A stretch of DNA of 64,000 bases from UBA5195 sp034432755 (GCA_034432755.1 DAOUBQ010000050.1:1-64000); one strand, 5' to 3'; positions 1 through 9,500 are shown, numbered from the stretch's first letter. Notes: generated by a model not told the origin, from the sequence alone. Made by a program: numbers and translations.

Positions 1-164
1 CCTTTGACCTGACTTGTAATCGGGCAAAGCAAGGCTAATCCAACTTTCCCGTTATATGCCTTTGGAGACAAAACCAAGGCTGGTCTGTGCCCAGCCTGCT
101 CATGTCCTGCTTGTGGATTGAACATGATCCAGACAATGTCACCGCTATCGGGAACGTATGCCAT
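1..164 (-). CDS. mazF: mRNA interferase toxin MazF, partial (cut by left edge)
   Basis: The minus strand from the ATG at 164 reads MAYVPDSGDIVWIMFNPQ followed by a GHEQAGHRPALVLSP segment. This is the classic MazF N-terminus, whose family cleaves single-stranded mRNA at short sequences. About 54 residues are visible and the rest lies outside the window. The start codon lies four bases after the mazE stop, so the two are translated as a pair. The toxin start looks intact although its antitoxin partner has an abnormal N-terminus. Confidence 0.9.
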   Translation of the reverse strand, partial: MAYVPDSGDIVWIMFNPQAGHEQAGHRPALVLSPKAYNGKVGLALLCPITSQVK

Positions 165-168
165 AGGC

Positions 169-435
169 TCACCAAATCTCGTTTCCTACGGCAAATCCTG
201 TATCAACTTCGGTATGAAGATTGTCTTTGGTAATCCCTGCGAGCAAATCATCCAACGTCCAACTCGGCGCTGAAACTGGCGTGACAATAATTTTACCTTT
301 GACAATGCTGATTTCGACGAGAGAATCGTTTTCCAATTGAGCGTCAACAGCAAAGGCTTTGGGAATTCGTAGGGCAAGGCTGTAAAGTTCCTTTGATGTT
401 TGGTTCCAGTCTTCTGTGTGGCTTGTTTTAGGCAA
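169..435 (-). CDS. mazE: Antitoxin MazE (AbrB/MazE type), N-terminus abnormal
   Basis: The C-terminal 65 residues match MazE: SLALRIPKAF, then the beta-hairpin ISIVKGKIIVTP, then the toxin-binding tail with LLAGIT and ending VGNEIW. MazE normally binds its own promoter through the N-terminal fold and neutralises MazF with the tail. Family members begin about ten residues before SLALRIP, with a Trp-Gly-Asn or similar. Here that stretch reads SKELY and no ATG lies nearby in frame. The start given is an in-frame TTG at 435 and is a guess. The N-terminal DNA-binding strand may have been replaced or lost, so repression could be impaired. mazF follows four bases later. Confidence 0.7.
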   Translation of the reverse strand: MPKTSHTEDWNQTSKELYSLALRIPKAFAVDAQLENDSLVEISIVKGKIIVTPVSAPSWTLDDLLAGITKDNLHTEVDTGFAVGNEIW

Positions 436-468
436 TGCGCTGCACCGCAAGGAGCCTTCTGAACCACT

Positions 469-503
469 AAAAAAACGACCGGCTTTGGGTAAGCCCGGTC
501 GTT
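469..503 (-). terminator. Rho-independent terminator after yggU
   Basis: On the minus strand an 8-bp perfect stem (ACGACCGG with CCGGTCGT, 475-482 and 495-502) is followed by a run of seven U residues. It lies just after the yggU stop at 509 and closes the long minus-strand gene run. It also sits within the region where a mazE promoter would be expected. Confidence 0.85.
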
Positions 504-508
504 TCAAT

Positions 509-817
509 TTACTCCAGGTATGCCAGCAACCGCTGCTGGACTTCGTCCTTTTCAATATCCTGTACTGCCAAAAGTTTATCGCGCCCCGACTGCCCGGCGA
601 CGATTTCAATTTTCTTCTCCGGCACGCCCAACACGCCCGCCAAGAAAGTTATCAGCGCAGCGTTGGCTTCGGCTTCTGGGGCAGCCGTAAGGCGCACTTT
701 CACCGTTCCATCTGGCTGGATTTCGGTAATTTCATTGCGACTCGCGCGCGGCGTCACCCGCACAGCCAGCGCAGCCCCTCGACGGCCATCGTGCAAACGA
801 AATTTCCTGGCTTCCAT
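509..817 (-). CDS. DUF167 / YggU family protein
   Basis: This 102-residue protein has the DUF167 core: VRVTPRASRNEI near the N-terminus, then VRLTAAPEAEANAAL and GQSGRDKLL. The family's biochemical role is unknown, although its genes often lie beside yggS and yggT, as here. The ATG at 817 was chosen because a GAGGTG ribosome-binding site lies just upstream and the family usually starts close to this point; a longer frame back to 862 lacks support. It is the last gene before the terminator. Confidence 0.85.
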   Translation of the reverse strand: MEARKFRLHDGRRGAALAVRVTPRASRNEITEIQPDGTVKVRLTAAPEAEANAALITFLAGVLGVPEKKIEIVAGQSGRDKLLAVQDIEKDEVQQRLLAYLE

Positions 818-827
818 AGTCACCTCA

Positions 828-1085
828 TTACAGGGACAGCAGAGATATAAGAACTCGTGCAATTAATTGTACCAGAATTATCAAAATGATTGGGCTGAAA
901 TCGAACATACCCACCAAAGGTACCACCCGCCGAATGGGCGCAAGCAGCGGCTCCACCATCCGGTCCACAAATGAACGAATGGGATGATAGGGCGACATGA
1001 AATACGAGAGGATAACATGCGCCAAGACCAAAATCACAATAAGTTCCGAAAACCAACTGATGGACTGAGCCAAGATGACGTTCAT
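828..1085 (-). CDS. YggT family membrane protein
   Basis: This 85-residue protein has two hydrophobic helices, one after MNVILAQSISWFSELIVIL and one at the C-terminus (PIILIILVQLIARVLI), separated by the conserved segment with P-x-HPIRSFVDRMVEPLLAPIRR. YggT proteins are inner-membrane proteins. They are linked to cell division and osmotic stress mainly by gene neighbourhood (SepF-YggS-YggT-DivIVA in Gram-positives). The start at 1085 has a GGAGAAG site upstream. It lies between yggS and yggU, the usual order. Confidence 0.88.
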   Translation of the reverse strand: MNVILAQSISWFSELIVILVLAHVILSYFMSPYHPIRSFVDRMVEPLLAPIRRVVPLVGMFDFSPIILIILVQLIARVLISLLSL

Positions 1086-1107
1086 TCTATCTTCTCCTCT
1101 AAAATAT

Positions 1108-1851
1108 TCAACGTTTGGGCGGTCTGGCTCCAAGAATGGCTGTGCCAACCCGCACGATTGTCGCGCCTTCCTCAACCGCTGCTACAAAATCGGCGCTGGT
1201 GCCCATGGAAAGTTCATTCCAAGAGATGGCGGGGAATCTGCCGGCCAAAAAATTGCGCAGTTCGCGCAATCGTGCAAAGAACGGACGGGTTTGCTCCGGG
1301 TCAGTGTAGAGCGGGGGCATGGTCATCAGGCCGCGCATCTGCAAATGCGGCAGGAGGGCGATTTGCTCTACCTCGCGGCAAAGTAATTCCAGGTCTTGTG
1401 CCGTAGAGGCCGGGTAGCCAAACTTGCTGGCCTCGCCGCCAACGTTGCACTCTAACAAAACAGGCAAAGTTCGCCCCGCTTGGGCAGCGAAGCGCTCCAG
1501 GCGGTTGGCGAGTTTCAGGCTATCGAGCGAGTGCATCAGGTGAAAATGTCCCGCCACCAGGTCAGCCTTGCGGCTCTGGACATGTCCAATCATGTGCCAG
1601 CGCAGTTCTTCAAACGCACCCAATGCGCGGATTTTTTCAACGGCTTCTTCCGCATAGTTCTCGCCAAACTCGCGGATACCGGCCTCGACTGCCGCGCGCA
1701 CCGTTTCGACGGGGTGGGTCTTGGTGACGACCACGAGCCGCACCGAAGCGGGCTGCCGCTTAACGCGCAAGGCTGCCGCCTCGATTTGGGTGCGAATGGC
1801 CTGGTAACGGGAACGGATGACTTCTGCGAGGGATACATCAAGGGAGTTCAT
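1108..1851 (-). CDS. YggS family PLP homeostasis protein
   Basis: This 247-residue single-domain alanine-racemase-fold protein should bind pyridoxal phosphate through Lys44 in VVTKTHP. Other family signatures are FGENYAEEA, WHMIGHVQSRK and LSMGTSADFVAAVEEGATIVRVGTAILG. YggS/PLPBP proteins buffer PLP and affect amino-acid pools but have no clear enzymatic activity. The ATG at 1851 matches the family length; upstream in-frame sequence looks non-coding. It stands 75 bases after pgeF and just before yggT, the conserved order. Confidence 0.92.
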   Translation of the reverse strand: MNSLDVSLAEVIRSRYQAIRTQIEAAALRVKRQPASVRLVVVTKTHPVETVRAAVEAGIREFGENYAEEAVEKIRALGAFEELRWHMIGHVQSRKADLVAGHFHLMHSLDSLKLANRLERFAAQAGRTLPVLLECNVGGEASKFGYPASTAQDLELLCREVEQIALLPHLQMRGLMTMPPLYTDPEQTRPFFARLRELRNFLAGRFPAISWNELSMGTSADFVAAVEEGATIVRVGTAILGARPPKR

Positions 1852-1925
1852 GGCAATTTTGCTCACAAGTTTTTCGGGCAATGCGCTGTTTCGGTCTCGA
1901 TACGCCCAAAACGGGTTGCTGATGC

Positions 1926-2714
1926 TCAAGCCAGGGCAATCAACGCGCCAAAACGTCCGGTTTTGCCTTTTTGGGCGCGATGCGAAAACCAATCGTCGGG
2001 ATGGCAGGCAGTACACAGCCCGGCCACTTGCACCTGTTCAACGCCAGCCTGCTCCAGGACGAGCCGGTTGGCTGCCCACAGGTCGAAGTGCGGCTTGGGG
2101 CCGTGGTTGCGGTGCAGGAGTAAAGCAGAATCCTTTCCGAAGGCATAATGCACATGTTCTTCCACATCCTGGCCGACTTCGTAGTGGTCTGGGCCAATGG
2201 AGGGGCCAATGGCAGCCAGAATATCGGACGGTTTGGAGCCAAAAGCAGCCTGCATGGCCTTAACTGCCTGGCCCGCAGCGCGCCGCACGGTGCCAAGCCA
2301 GCCAGCGTGGACAATGCCAACCGCCCGCTTCACCGGGTCGTAGAGAAGAATGGGGGTGCAATCGGCGAAGCGCATGAACAGGGTCACGGCAGGATTGTCG
2401 GTGATTATGGCATCGGCCCTGAATTCAGGCGGGTTTTCATAGCGCGGATGGGGGGCGTTGGCGAGGACGACATCCGCGCTATGCACCTGCCAGACATCGA
2501 ACAGTGAGTCTGGGTTGCGTGCAAGAGCGCGGAAGGAGCGAAAGCGGTTCTCGCGGACGCGGGAGCGCTCATCTCCAACCGTGCCGCCCACGTTGAGGGA
2601 ATGCCAGGGTTCAGGGCTCAGACCACCCTGGCGGGTGAAAACGGCATGAACCACCTCGGGCGGGAAGATGTCGAAGGTGAGGAATCGGATTCCGTCAGAA
2701 TTGCGAAATTCCAT
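1926..2714 (-). CDS. pgeF: Peptidoglycan editing factor PgeF / multicopper polyphenol oxidoreductase family
   Basis: This 262-residue protein carries the three metal ligands of the YfiH/PgeF family: His78 in WQVHSADV, Cys119 in FADCTPILL and His136 in VHAGWLGT, plus AIGPSIGPDHYEVG. In E. coli PgeF removes wrongly built muropeptides; other members are called laccase-like or purine-nucleoside-acting enzymes. Placement next to yggS is typical. The start at 2714 is five bases after the previous gene's stop. The exact substrate is not predictable here. Confidence 0.88.
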   Translation of the reverse strand: MEFRNSDGIRFLTFDIFPPEVVHAVFTRQGGLSPEPWHSLNVGGTVGDERSRVRENRFRSFRALARNPDSLFDVWQVHSADVVLANAPHPRYENPPEFRADAIITDNPAVTLFMRFADCTPILLYDPVKRAVGIVHAGWLGTVRRAAGQAVKAMQAAFGSKPSDILAAIGPSIGPDHYEVGQDVEEHVHYAFGKDSALLLHRNHGPKPHFDLWAANRLVLEQAGVEQVQVAGLCTACHPDDWFSHRAQKGKTGRFGALIALA

Positions 2715-2719
2715 AACCG

Positions 2720-3697
2720 CTATTTTTTGACCGGGGTGGCGAATTTTTGGACGAGCGAATCGCGCGTCTCGCGCATTGATTCTTCCACATATGGCAAGCC
2801 AAACCAGGCCGTGCCAAATCCGAACAGGAATCCGGTGATGACGCGCAGGGTGGGGGTGGATTCGCGGAACGGCAGCAGGTTATTGATGAACGAAAGTCCC
2901 AACTGGCTCAATAATTGCGAAAATCCGTCTAATCCCATCGGCGCAATCGCAATGAACAGCCAGCCAACCCAGTGGAGCGGCTTAATACGCCGTCCAGCGA
3001 GAGCGTAGACGAACCCAAACAAGATGATTGCGCCATAAATGGCAATGTCGCGCTGGCACAGAGCAATTTTGTAGCCCACTTGTTCGTTGCCCACAAAGCG
3101 GCGGGCTTCAAGCAGGCCGTTGTTGCTTTCGTCTATGCCGGTGGCTTCGCCAAAGGTTTTGACGCCCGGAATGCCGGCGATGGCACGTGGGTAATAAGGC
3201 TGTTCGCCAAAAAGGAAGAAGGAACGAAAGCCCAATTGGTGGCAGAGCGGGCTGTAGACGGTGTAAATGAGTTGCGCCGGGGCGGTTACGCCCGATTTCA
3301 TCAGGACGGGAGCGAGGAAGGGCAGGCCAAGATATAAGATGAATAGGCCAATGACCGTTGCCAGCCAGTGATTGGCAATCCAGTAAGAAAGCCGGTCGGC
3401 GCCGGTAATAGCCGCCGGAGAGGGCTTGTTGGCAAGACGCTGTTTTTGGCTGCGGGCATCGCGCGCCGCGCCCAGGGTCATCATTAAATCGGCGCGGGTG
3501 AAGGGCGCTTTCAGGCGGTAGACGCCTACTTCAACGACAGGAATCTGGTCGAAATATTTTTTGTGAATGGCCGGGTCGCTCTCAATGTCAATTTCAAACA
3601 GGGTATGGGGAATTTCAGGCTGGAGGGATTGCAGGTCGGCTTTGGCCTGTTCGCACAGGTGACAATTGGCGCGGGAAAACAGAGTGACCGTTAACAT
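2720..3697 (-). CDS. Glutaredoxin-like domain fused to DUF2085 membrane protein
   Basis: This is a 325-residue fusion. Residues 1-75 form a glutaredoxin-like domain with a CHLC redox motif (Cys12, Cys15). After a linker, several membrane segments carry the DUF2085 signature: LCHQLGFRSFF and later LCQRDIAIYGAIIL. The DUF2085 function is unknown; its conserved Cys/His residues could bind a metal or take part in thiol chemistry. The gene follows ccdA by only 12 bases. A thiol-reductant exporter next to a thiol-domain membrane protein suggests electron flow from CcdA to this protein. That link is inference. Confidence 0.8.
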   Translation of the reverse strand: MLTVTLFSRANCHLCEQAKADLQSLQPEIPHTLFEIDIESDPAIHKKYFDQIPVVEVGVYRLKAPFTRADLMMTLGAARDARSQKQRLANKPSPAAITGADRLSYWIANHWLATVIGLFILYLGLPFLAPVLMKSGVTAPAQLIYTVYSPLCHQLGFRSFFLFGEQPYYPRAIAGIPGVKTFGEATGIDESNNGLLEARRFVGNEQVGYKIALCQRDIAIYGAIILFGFVYALAGRRIKPLHWVGWLFIAIAPMGLDGFSQLLSQLGLSFINNLLPFRESTPTLRVITGFLFGFGTAWFGLPYVEESMRETRDSLVQKFATPVKK

Positions 3698-3709
3698 GGC
3701 AGTTCGCTC

Positions 3710-4426
3710 TTACAGGCCAAAATCGAACCATACGCCATAGCGCGAGAGCAAGTTAAACACGCCGAAGATGAGCATGACGCCGACGATGACGAGCAAAACA
3801 CCCATGCCAATTTCGACATAGCGCATGACTTTGCCATATTTGCGCAAGGTGGTGGTGACCCATCCGATGCCGAGCGCCGCTATCAGGAAGGGAATTGCCA
3901 GCCCAGCGGAATAGGCCGAAAGCAGAGATGCGCCATACGCAACGGAACCGCCGTTCAGCGCGAAGGTCAAAATCGCGCCCAGCACCGGCCCGACGCACGG
4001 CGACCAGCCCGCCGAAAAGAAAACGCCCATCAGCGCCGAGGAGAGATAGCCCAGTTTGGGGTCGGGCAGGCTCTGAACGCGGGTATCATATTCTAGCAGC
4101 GGGATGCGAAAAACGCCTATCATGTGCAGGCCAAAGAGGATGATGACCAGACCGCCCAGCCGCGCCAGCCAGAGGCGCAAGTCATAAAGCAGCCCCCCCA
4201 GCGCCGAAGCAGCAACGCCGAGCAGGACAAAAATTGCGCTAAAGCCCAATACAAAGGCCACGCCATGCGTAAAGGTGATGAAGCGGTTGTTGGCATCCGA
4301 TTCGCCGCCCGCCGCACGCCCGCCCAGGTAGCCCACGTAGGCGGGAACCAGCGCAAACACGCAGGGAGAGAGAAAAGACGCAATCCCGGCCAGGAAGGCC
4401 AGCCCAAACGATACGTTTAATTCCAT
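3710..4426 (-). CDS. ccdA: Cytochrome c biogenesis / thiol-disulfide transporter CcdA
   Basis: This 238-residue protein has six predicted membrane helices. It carries the two redox cysteines in the conserved contexts LSPCVFALVPAY (Cys22) and GWSPCVGPVLGAIL (Cys144). CcdA passes reducing equivalents from cytoplasmic thioredoxin across the membrane to extracytoplasmic thiol proteins. No cytochrome c maturation genes are in view, but a glutaredoxin-like membrane protein follows directly and is a plausible partner. The length fits the short CcdA class rather than DsbD. Confidence 0.92.
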   Translation of the reverse strand: MELNVSFGLAFLAGIASFLSPCVFALVPAYVGYLGGRAAGGESDANNRFITFTHGVAFVLGFSAIFVLLGVAASALGGLLYDLRLWLARLGGLVIILFGLHMIGVFRIPLLEYDTRVQSLPDPKLGYLSSALMGVFFSAGWSPCVGPVLGAILTFALNGGSVAYGASLLSAYSAGLAIPFLIAALGIGWVTTTLRKYGKVMRYVEIGMGVLLVIVGVMLIFGVFNLLSRYGVWFDFGL

Positions 4427-4443
4427 GCAGCACCTTTCATTGA

Positions 4444-5580
4444 TTAATATTTCTTCTCACGCACATCAACCCGCGTGCCGCCGGGCATGCCGACAGTGAC
4501 GTCGCCGGGTTCGAGTTCAACCATGGGCGTCGTCCAGCGGAAAATCCATTTGGCGTCTTCGGGCAAGACGTTCAGGCAACCATGTGAGCGGGCTGTGCCA
4601 AAGTTGTTGTGCCAGAAGGTCGAATGAATGGCAACCCCGTTGCCCGAAAAGAATACGCTCCACGAGACGCCGGGGGTGTCCCAACCGGCATCCACCGTGC
4701 CGCCCGCCATGTGGACGGAAATCATTTTGCGCCAGGTACGGTGTCCATCTCCCAGCGGCGTTGACCAGGTGGCTGTCTCATTGCCCTGGGCATCCACCTT
4801 GCGCCCGCTGGAAGTCTTGCAGAAATAGACTTCGGTCTGTCCCTCGTAACAGGAAAGGGTCTGGTAAGTCAGGTTAGCAACGATTTGCTTTTGGGCCGGG
4901 TCCACATTGGGGCTGATGGGCGCAATCTCCTCGGCGGTGAGGGGGCGAAATGCAGCGCCTTCGGCCCAGAAAATATCGCCGTAGCTGCCATAACGCTCAT
5001 TTACGCGGTAGATGATGTTGCCGGTCACTTCGCTGACGCGAATCTGGTCAATCCACATCACCTGGCTGTAGTACAGGCGGGTGGGCTGGCGAAACTCGAG
5101 AGCATTCTTGAGCCAGGGGGACGAGGCTACGGGATTTTCCAGGACAAAATCAACATACGGGACGGTTACTTCGGCCCAAAATCCGTTCTGCCCGGCAGGA
5201 AGGGCTTGCAAAGGGACGTTTGGGCGATTCTGCACCGGCTGAACATAAGCCGAATACAGGTAGCCCTGCGGCGTCTCAACCCAGCGCTGGTTGATGACCT
5301 GCGGGTCATTGGACTGGGCGACCGTCTCGCGCAGCCAGGGGACGACCGTATCGGGATAGAGCCGGCCTACGGAGGGATAATCGGCCCGGGGGGCGGAGGT
5401 CAGGTCGAGGGTGGCAACCAGGCGCCCCAGCCGCTCGCCTTGCGGGAATTCCGGCAGGGGCAAAACGCGGCTGAAGGGCCGAAGCGCCAGGTATCCGGCG
5501 GTGCCGCCGACAAGTTTGAGGAAATCGCGTCGAGAGAGGGTCATCGGTTTTGCTGCCACCGGCCAGGCGGCGGCTCCCAT
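4444..5580 (-). CDS. Exported L,D-transpeptidase (YkuD domain) with Tat-type signal
   Basis: This 378-residue protein has a twin-arginine signal (SRRDFLKLVGG, Arg17-Arg18, then a hydrophobic stretch). It ends in a YkuD catalytic domain with the active-site motif ending SHGCLN (Cys335), preceded by an IHSTFWHNN segment. L,D-transpeptidases cross-link peptidoglycan 3-3 or anchor proteins to it. The middle region has no recognisable domain. An ATG at 5544 (MTLSRRDF) is an alternative start; 5580 lies about 12 bases after the predicted transcription start. It heads the minus-strand run toward 509. Confidence 0.85.
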   Translation of the reverse strand: MGAAAWPVAAKPMTLSRRDFLKLVGGTAGYLALRPFSRVLPLPEFPQGERLGRLVATLDLTSAPRADYPSVGRLYPDTVVPWLRETVAQSNDPQVINQRWVETPQGYLYSAYVQPVQNRPNVPLQALPAGQNGFWAEVTVPYVDFVLENPVASSPWLKNALEFRQPTRLYYSQVMWIDQIRVSEVTGNIIYRVNERYGSYGDIFWAEGAAFRPLTAEEIAPISPNVDPAQKQIVANLTYQTLSCYEGQTEVYFCKTSSGRKVDAQGNETATWSTPLGDGHRTWRKMISVHMAGGTVDAGWDTPGVSWSVFFSGNGVAIHSTFWHNNFGTARSHGCLNVLPEDAKWIFRWTTPMVELEPGDVTVGMPGGTRVDVREKKY

Positions 5581-5598
5581 CAAATTTTACAGGCTCGA

Positions 5599-5627
5599 AG
5601 GATACCCGTAAAGCGGGCATCCGTCAA
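5599..5627 (-). promoter_or_regulatory. Sigma-70-type promoter for the L,D-transpeptidase to yggU run
   Basis: On the minus strand a TTGACG -35 box (5622-5627) and a TATCCT -10 box (5599-5604) are separated by 17 bases. The predicted start of transcription lies about a dozen bases before the ATG at 5580. Confidence 0.55.
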
Positions 5628-5660
5628 TTCGGAGATTAAGTGTCGCTTAATTAAACCTTG

Positions 5661-6329
5661 TCAGGGCAGGCCATCGCCAAAAGGAGCGTGCAAATAGGTC
5701 TCCAGGGCTGTGAGGCAATCGGCACTGAGTTTGTGGCCGACTTCGCTTTCGCAGTAGGTGACGCTGGCCCCGGCGTTTTGCAGCAGTTGAACGGTGCGCT
5801 GCGCCAGGGCAATCGGAACCATCTGGTCTTGCGTGCCGTGCGCCACAAAGACATGCTTGCCTGTTAACGAACCCGGCTGAAGGGTCTCTTCAGCACCTTC
5901 GGGGGCAAACCCGGCCAAAATGCCCATCTTGCGCACCCGCTGCGGGTATAACCAGCCCAGCGTAAACGTCATGGCTCCTCCCTGGCTAAAACCAATCACA
6001 TCAACCACCGACGAATCGAGGTCATAGGCGCGGGCAAACGCATCCAGCAGGTCCATCAGCGACTGGGCGGCAGGCCGCATCAGTTCGATGGTCGGCCAAC
6101 TGCCACGCGGGGCAGGGGCGCGCCAAGAATAACCGCTTTCGGCAGCCGGGTGTGGCGCGCGCGGAGCGATGAGGGAGTAGTCTTTGGGGAAGTTGCGTGC
6201 AAAGACCCACATCGAGTTTTCGTCGCCGGTCCAGCCGTGCAACATGAGCAAAATGCGTTTTCCGCGCGAGGGCAGGATGCGCAAAGTCCAATCTTCAAAC
6301 GTGAGGAGGGTGGTGTGAAGGTTTGTCAT
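5661..6329 (-). CDS. Alpha/beta hydrolase, carboxylesterase/phospholipase type
   Basis: This 222-residue protein has an alpha/beta-hydrolase fold. The oxyanion segment is LHGWTGDE, the nucleophile elbow is GFSQGG (Ser115), and the likely triad partners are Asp168 in HGTQDQMVP and His199 in SEVGHK. This layout matches the YpfH/phospholipase-carboxylesterase group, which acts on small acyl esters or acylated thiols. The start at 6329 was chosen by family length; the 38 upstream in-frame residues look non-coding. It lies 31 bases after the small membrane protein gene. Substrate unknown. Confidence 0.82.
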   Translation of the reverse strand: MTNLHTTLLTFEDWTLRILPSRGKRILLMLHGWTGDENSMWVFARNFPKDYSLIAPRAPHPAAESGYSWRAPAPRGSWPTIELMRPAAQSLMDLLDAFARAYDLDSSVVDVIGFSQGGAMTFTLGWLYPQRVRKMGILAGFAPEGAEETLQPGSLTGKHVFVAHGTQDQMVPIALAQRTVQLLQNAGASVTYCESEVGHKLSADCLTALETYLHAPFGDGLP

Positions 6330-6360
6330 GGGGGCGTGAGGTGTGTGTCGGCTGGTCGAG

Positions 6361-6585
6361 TTAGTCGCGGTTGAGGCGATTGACCAGTTTATCCAGTCCA
6401 AACAACGAGAGCCAGACCAGGCCAATTGGCAAGAGAGCGCCAAGCAAGCACAAGAAGCCCATCACTGCTGCACCAGGGCCGTAGATAGCCCAAATCAGTC
6501 CAACCCCAATGGTAAAGAGCAAGAGAAGCGCGCCCACCACAATCCGAAATGTGGTTTGCGAAGCGTATTTGCGCAAATCGGTCAT
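6361..6585 (-). CDS. Small two-helix membrane protein, unknown function
   Basis: This 74-residue protein has two hydrophobic segments (IVVGALLLLFTIGVGLIWAIY and MGFLCLLGALLPIGLVWLSLF) joined by a short Gly/Pro loop, with charged ends. No family is recognised with confidence. Its ATG at 6585 overlaps the stop codon of the large upstream gene by one base. A GGAGG site inside the end of that gene gives correct spacing to this second ATG, so translation is probably coupled. It may be a membrane partner of the regulator encoded upstream. Confidence 0.7.
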   Translation of the reverse strand: MTDLRKYASQTTFRIVVGALLLLFTIGVGLIWAIYGPGAAVMGFLCLLGALLPIGLVWLSLFGLDKLVNRLNRD

Positions 6586-9500
6586 CATTCCTCCATTCGT
6601 TGCACTTCTAAATTCATATTCAATTTTCTAAATAAGGATAAGGCTTTGGCGCGCAGGGATGCGGCGCGCTCCTGATTGCCGAGCGCATTTTCAGTCGTAG
6701 CCCAGTCACGCAAGGCGCGAGCCTTATCTACTTCGGAGCCAATGCCATCCGCAATGCGGATGCTCTCGCGGTAACACGTCTCTGGCCAGAATTCTTCCGG
6801 GAACGCTTGGCCGTACCTGATACGCGTCGCAGCACAGTTGCCTAATACGCGATAGGCCGATGAGACGACATCCGGCTGGCTAGACTCTTGCGCCAACCGC
6901 AAACCGGTCTGGGCGGCTTGGCAGGCTTCCTCGCACTTTTCCTGACCCAGTAGGGCCTCGGCCAGGAAAACGTAGGTGAGCGGCAGAAAGTGTGTCATGC
7001 CGGCTCCAACGCGCTCCATGCACTCGCGCAGATTGGCCTCGGCAGCCGCAAATTCGCCCAACCCAACCCGCGCCCCGCCGAGGTTGCTGAGGAACATGGC
7101 AATCCTGTCTTGTGAACCAATCTCACGTGCCACACGGAGGGCTTCCTCATAACGGGCAACCGCCGTCTGGTAATCACCGCGCACAAAAGCGCCCACGCCC
7201 TGGTTGTTGAGCATGGCCGCCTCGCCGCGCCGGTCGCGCAGCGTGCGATACAAATCCAGCGCGCTCTGCTCGTATTGAGCAGATTTCTCTAACTCACCGT
7301 GCAGCTCATAGGCCGCGCCAAGCAGCTGACAGGCCTGCGCCATCTCTCGCTGTGATGCGACTTTATCTTCCAGGTTGCGCCCCAGGCGCAGGGCAAGTTC
7401 GCCAAGATGAATCGCGCTGTTGGCATCACCCAAGCGGTAGAGCGCCCAGCCCTTGCCATATACCGCGCGAATGAGCAATTCGGGCTTCACGCCCTTATCG
7501 GCCAGGCGCAGAGCGTTTTCGGCGCTTTCGAGCGAGAGCGTATTGTTGCCAATATGGTCATGAACATAAGCAACGTTGTACCAGGCACGCGCCCATCCAT
7601 CCACGCTGGCAACAGAATCGGCAATCGCACGCATCTCCTGGTAGGCGCTGAGGGCTTCATCGTAGCGGGCCAGCGTGAACAGCGACTTTCCTAAAAATTC
7701 GTGCCAGTCTAACTGCTCAGCAGCAGGAATACTGCCTTGACGCGCAAATTGCAGGGCTTTTTGATAATATTTCACTGCCGCGCTCGATTCGTACGCTTCG
7801 TAGGCCTGCTTGCCAGCCTGCCCATACCACAGCGCAGCCCGATTCCAGTCCTCGGCGGCTTCGAAATGCCCGGCCACTAACGCAGCATATTCGGGGGCGC
7901 GCTCACGGATTTGCGCTACCAGCCATTCGGCGGCAGTCAGGTGATAGAGCCGCCGCTGACGCTTTGAGACGCTCTCATAGACCGCCTGGCGCAGAAGGGC
8001 ATGCTTAAAAACGTACTCGCGCTGGCCGCTGAAGGTCGAATTCTGGCGTGGGTAAATCAGTTCGCGCGCCTCGAGGCTGTCTAAGGCGGTGGAGACCGCG
8101 TCCGGGTCGAACCCGGTCAGAGCCGCGAGCGACACATCCCAAAAAACGCGGCCCAGTGCAGAAGCGGCCTGTAAAACGGCGCGTTCAGATTCGGGCAGTC
8201 CGTCGAGGCGGGCTTGCAGGATGCCGGTCAACGTGGCAGGCACACGCGCCTGCCCCAGCCGCGATTCATCCACTGTCCAAATTTCGCCGGTCGAAATTAC
8301 CTGCTCGTCAATAAGCATTTTGATTAATTCTTCGACATAAAATGGATTTCCTTCGGACCCGGTAATGACCAGTTCATCGAGCGCGGGGGGAATTGAGGCA
8401 GCTTTTTGCAGGATTTCTCGCAGTAAACAACGGCTGGCCGTTTCATTGAGCGGGTTCAAGTCTAATCGCTGCTGGCCAGGCAGGCGCTGCCACCAATCGG
8501 GCAAGCGTTCGAGCAGGCTGGGACGGGTGACGGCCACCAGCAGGACCGGCAGGTGGGCTACTTCGCGCATCAGGTAGGCCAGCAGGTCGAGCGAGGCTTC
8601 GTCGGCCCAATGCAGGTCTTCAAGGAGCAACATAACCGGCTGGCGCGAGGCGACGGCAACGATGACCTGCGCCAGGTAGTATCGCGCCCGGTCACGGATT
8701 TGGCCGGGGTCGGCAAGGATACCGCTCAATTCGGGGGCAGAGGAGAAATCAAGACCCAGCAAATGCCCAATAAAGCGCGCCTTTTCGAGCGCGGCAGGGT
8801 CATTGGGCAGCAGGGTCTGAATGGCGCGCTCCATTTTCTGGCGGGCTAATTCGAGCGGCACATCGCCCGGGATGTTGAGGCGCAACGCAATGGCATCGCG
8901 CAACAGAGCATACGGCACAGAAACTGTGCGCTCGGTAGCGCGAGCCTGCACCAGCCAGAACTGGTGGGCGCGCAGTGCGAGCCAGTTCTCGAATTCGTAA
9001 AGCAGGCGGCTCTTGCCGATACCGGCCTCGCCTACCACGGTGATGGCGCGCGACTTCCCATCGAACAAAATATCCCGCAGTGCGCCCTGGAGCGCGTTGA
9101 GCTCGGATTCGCGCCCAATCATGCGCGTTTCGACGCCCTCCACGCCGCGCGTGTGCGGGCGGAAGGCATACGGGCGCGGACGAAGGACGCGATAGACCGA
9201 TAAGGGACGCTCGTAGCCAGAGATAGGCAGCTCAGAGCACAGCTCGACATCGAACAAACCGCGCACCAGGCGCAGAGTATCCCGCGAGATGACGACCTCG
9301 CCAGGGCGGGCTTCAGCTTCCAAAAGTGAAGCAACCTGCAAAGTGCGCCCGATGGCGGTAAATTCGCGGGTGGTGCCGACCTCGCCCAACATGACCGGCC
9401 CGCTGTGAAGGGCGATGTGCATCTGAAAGGGATGGTCGAGAGACAGACCAGGGAGTTCCTGCTGGATTCTGAGCGCGGCGCGCACGGCCTGCTCAGAATC

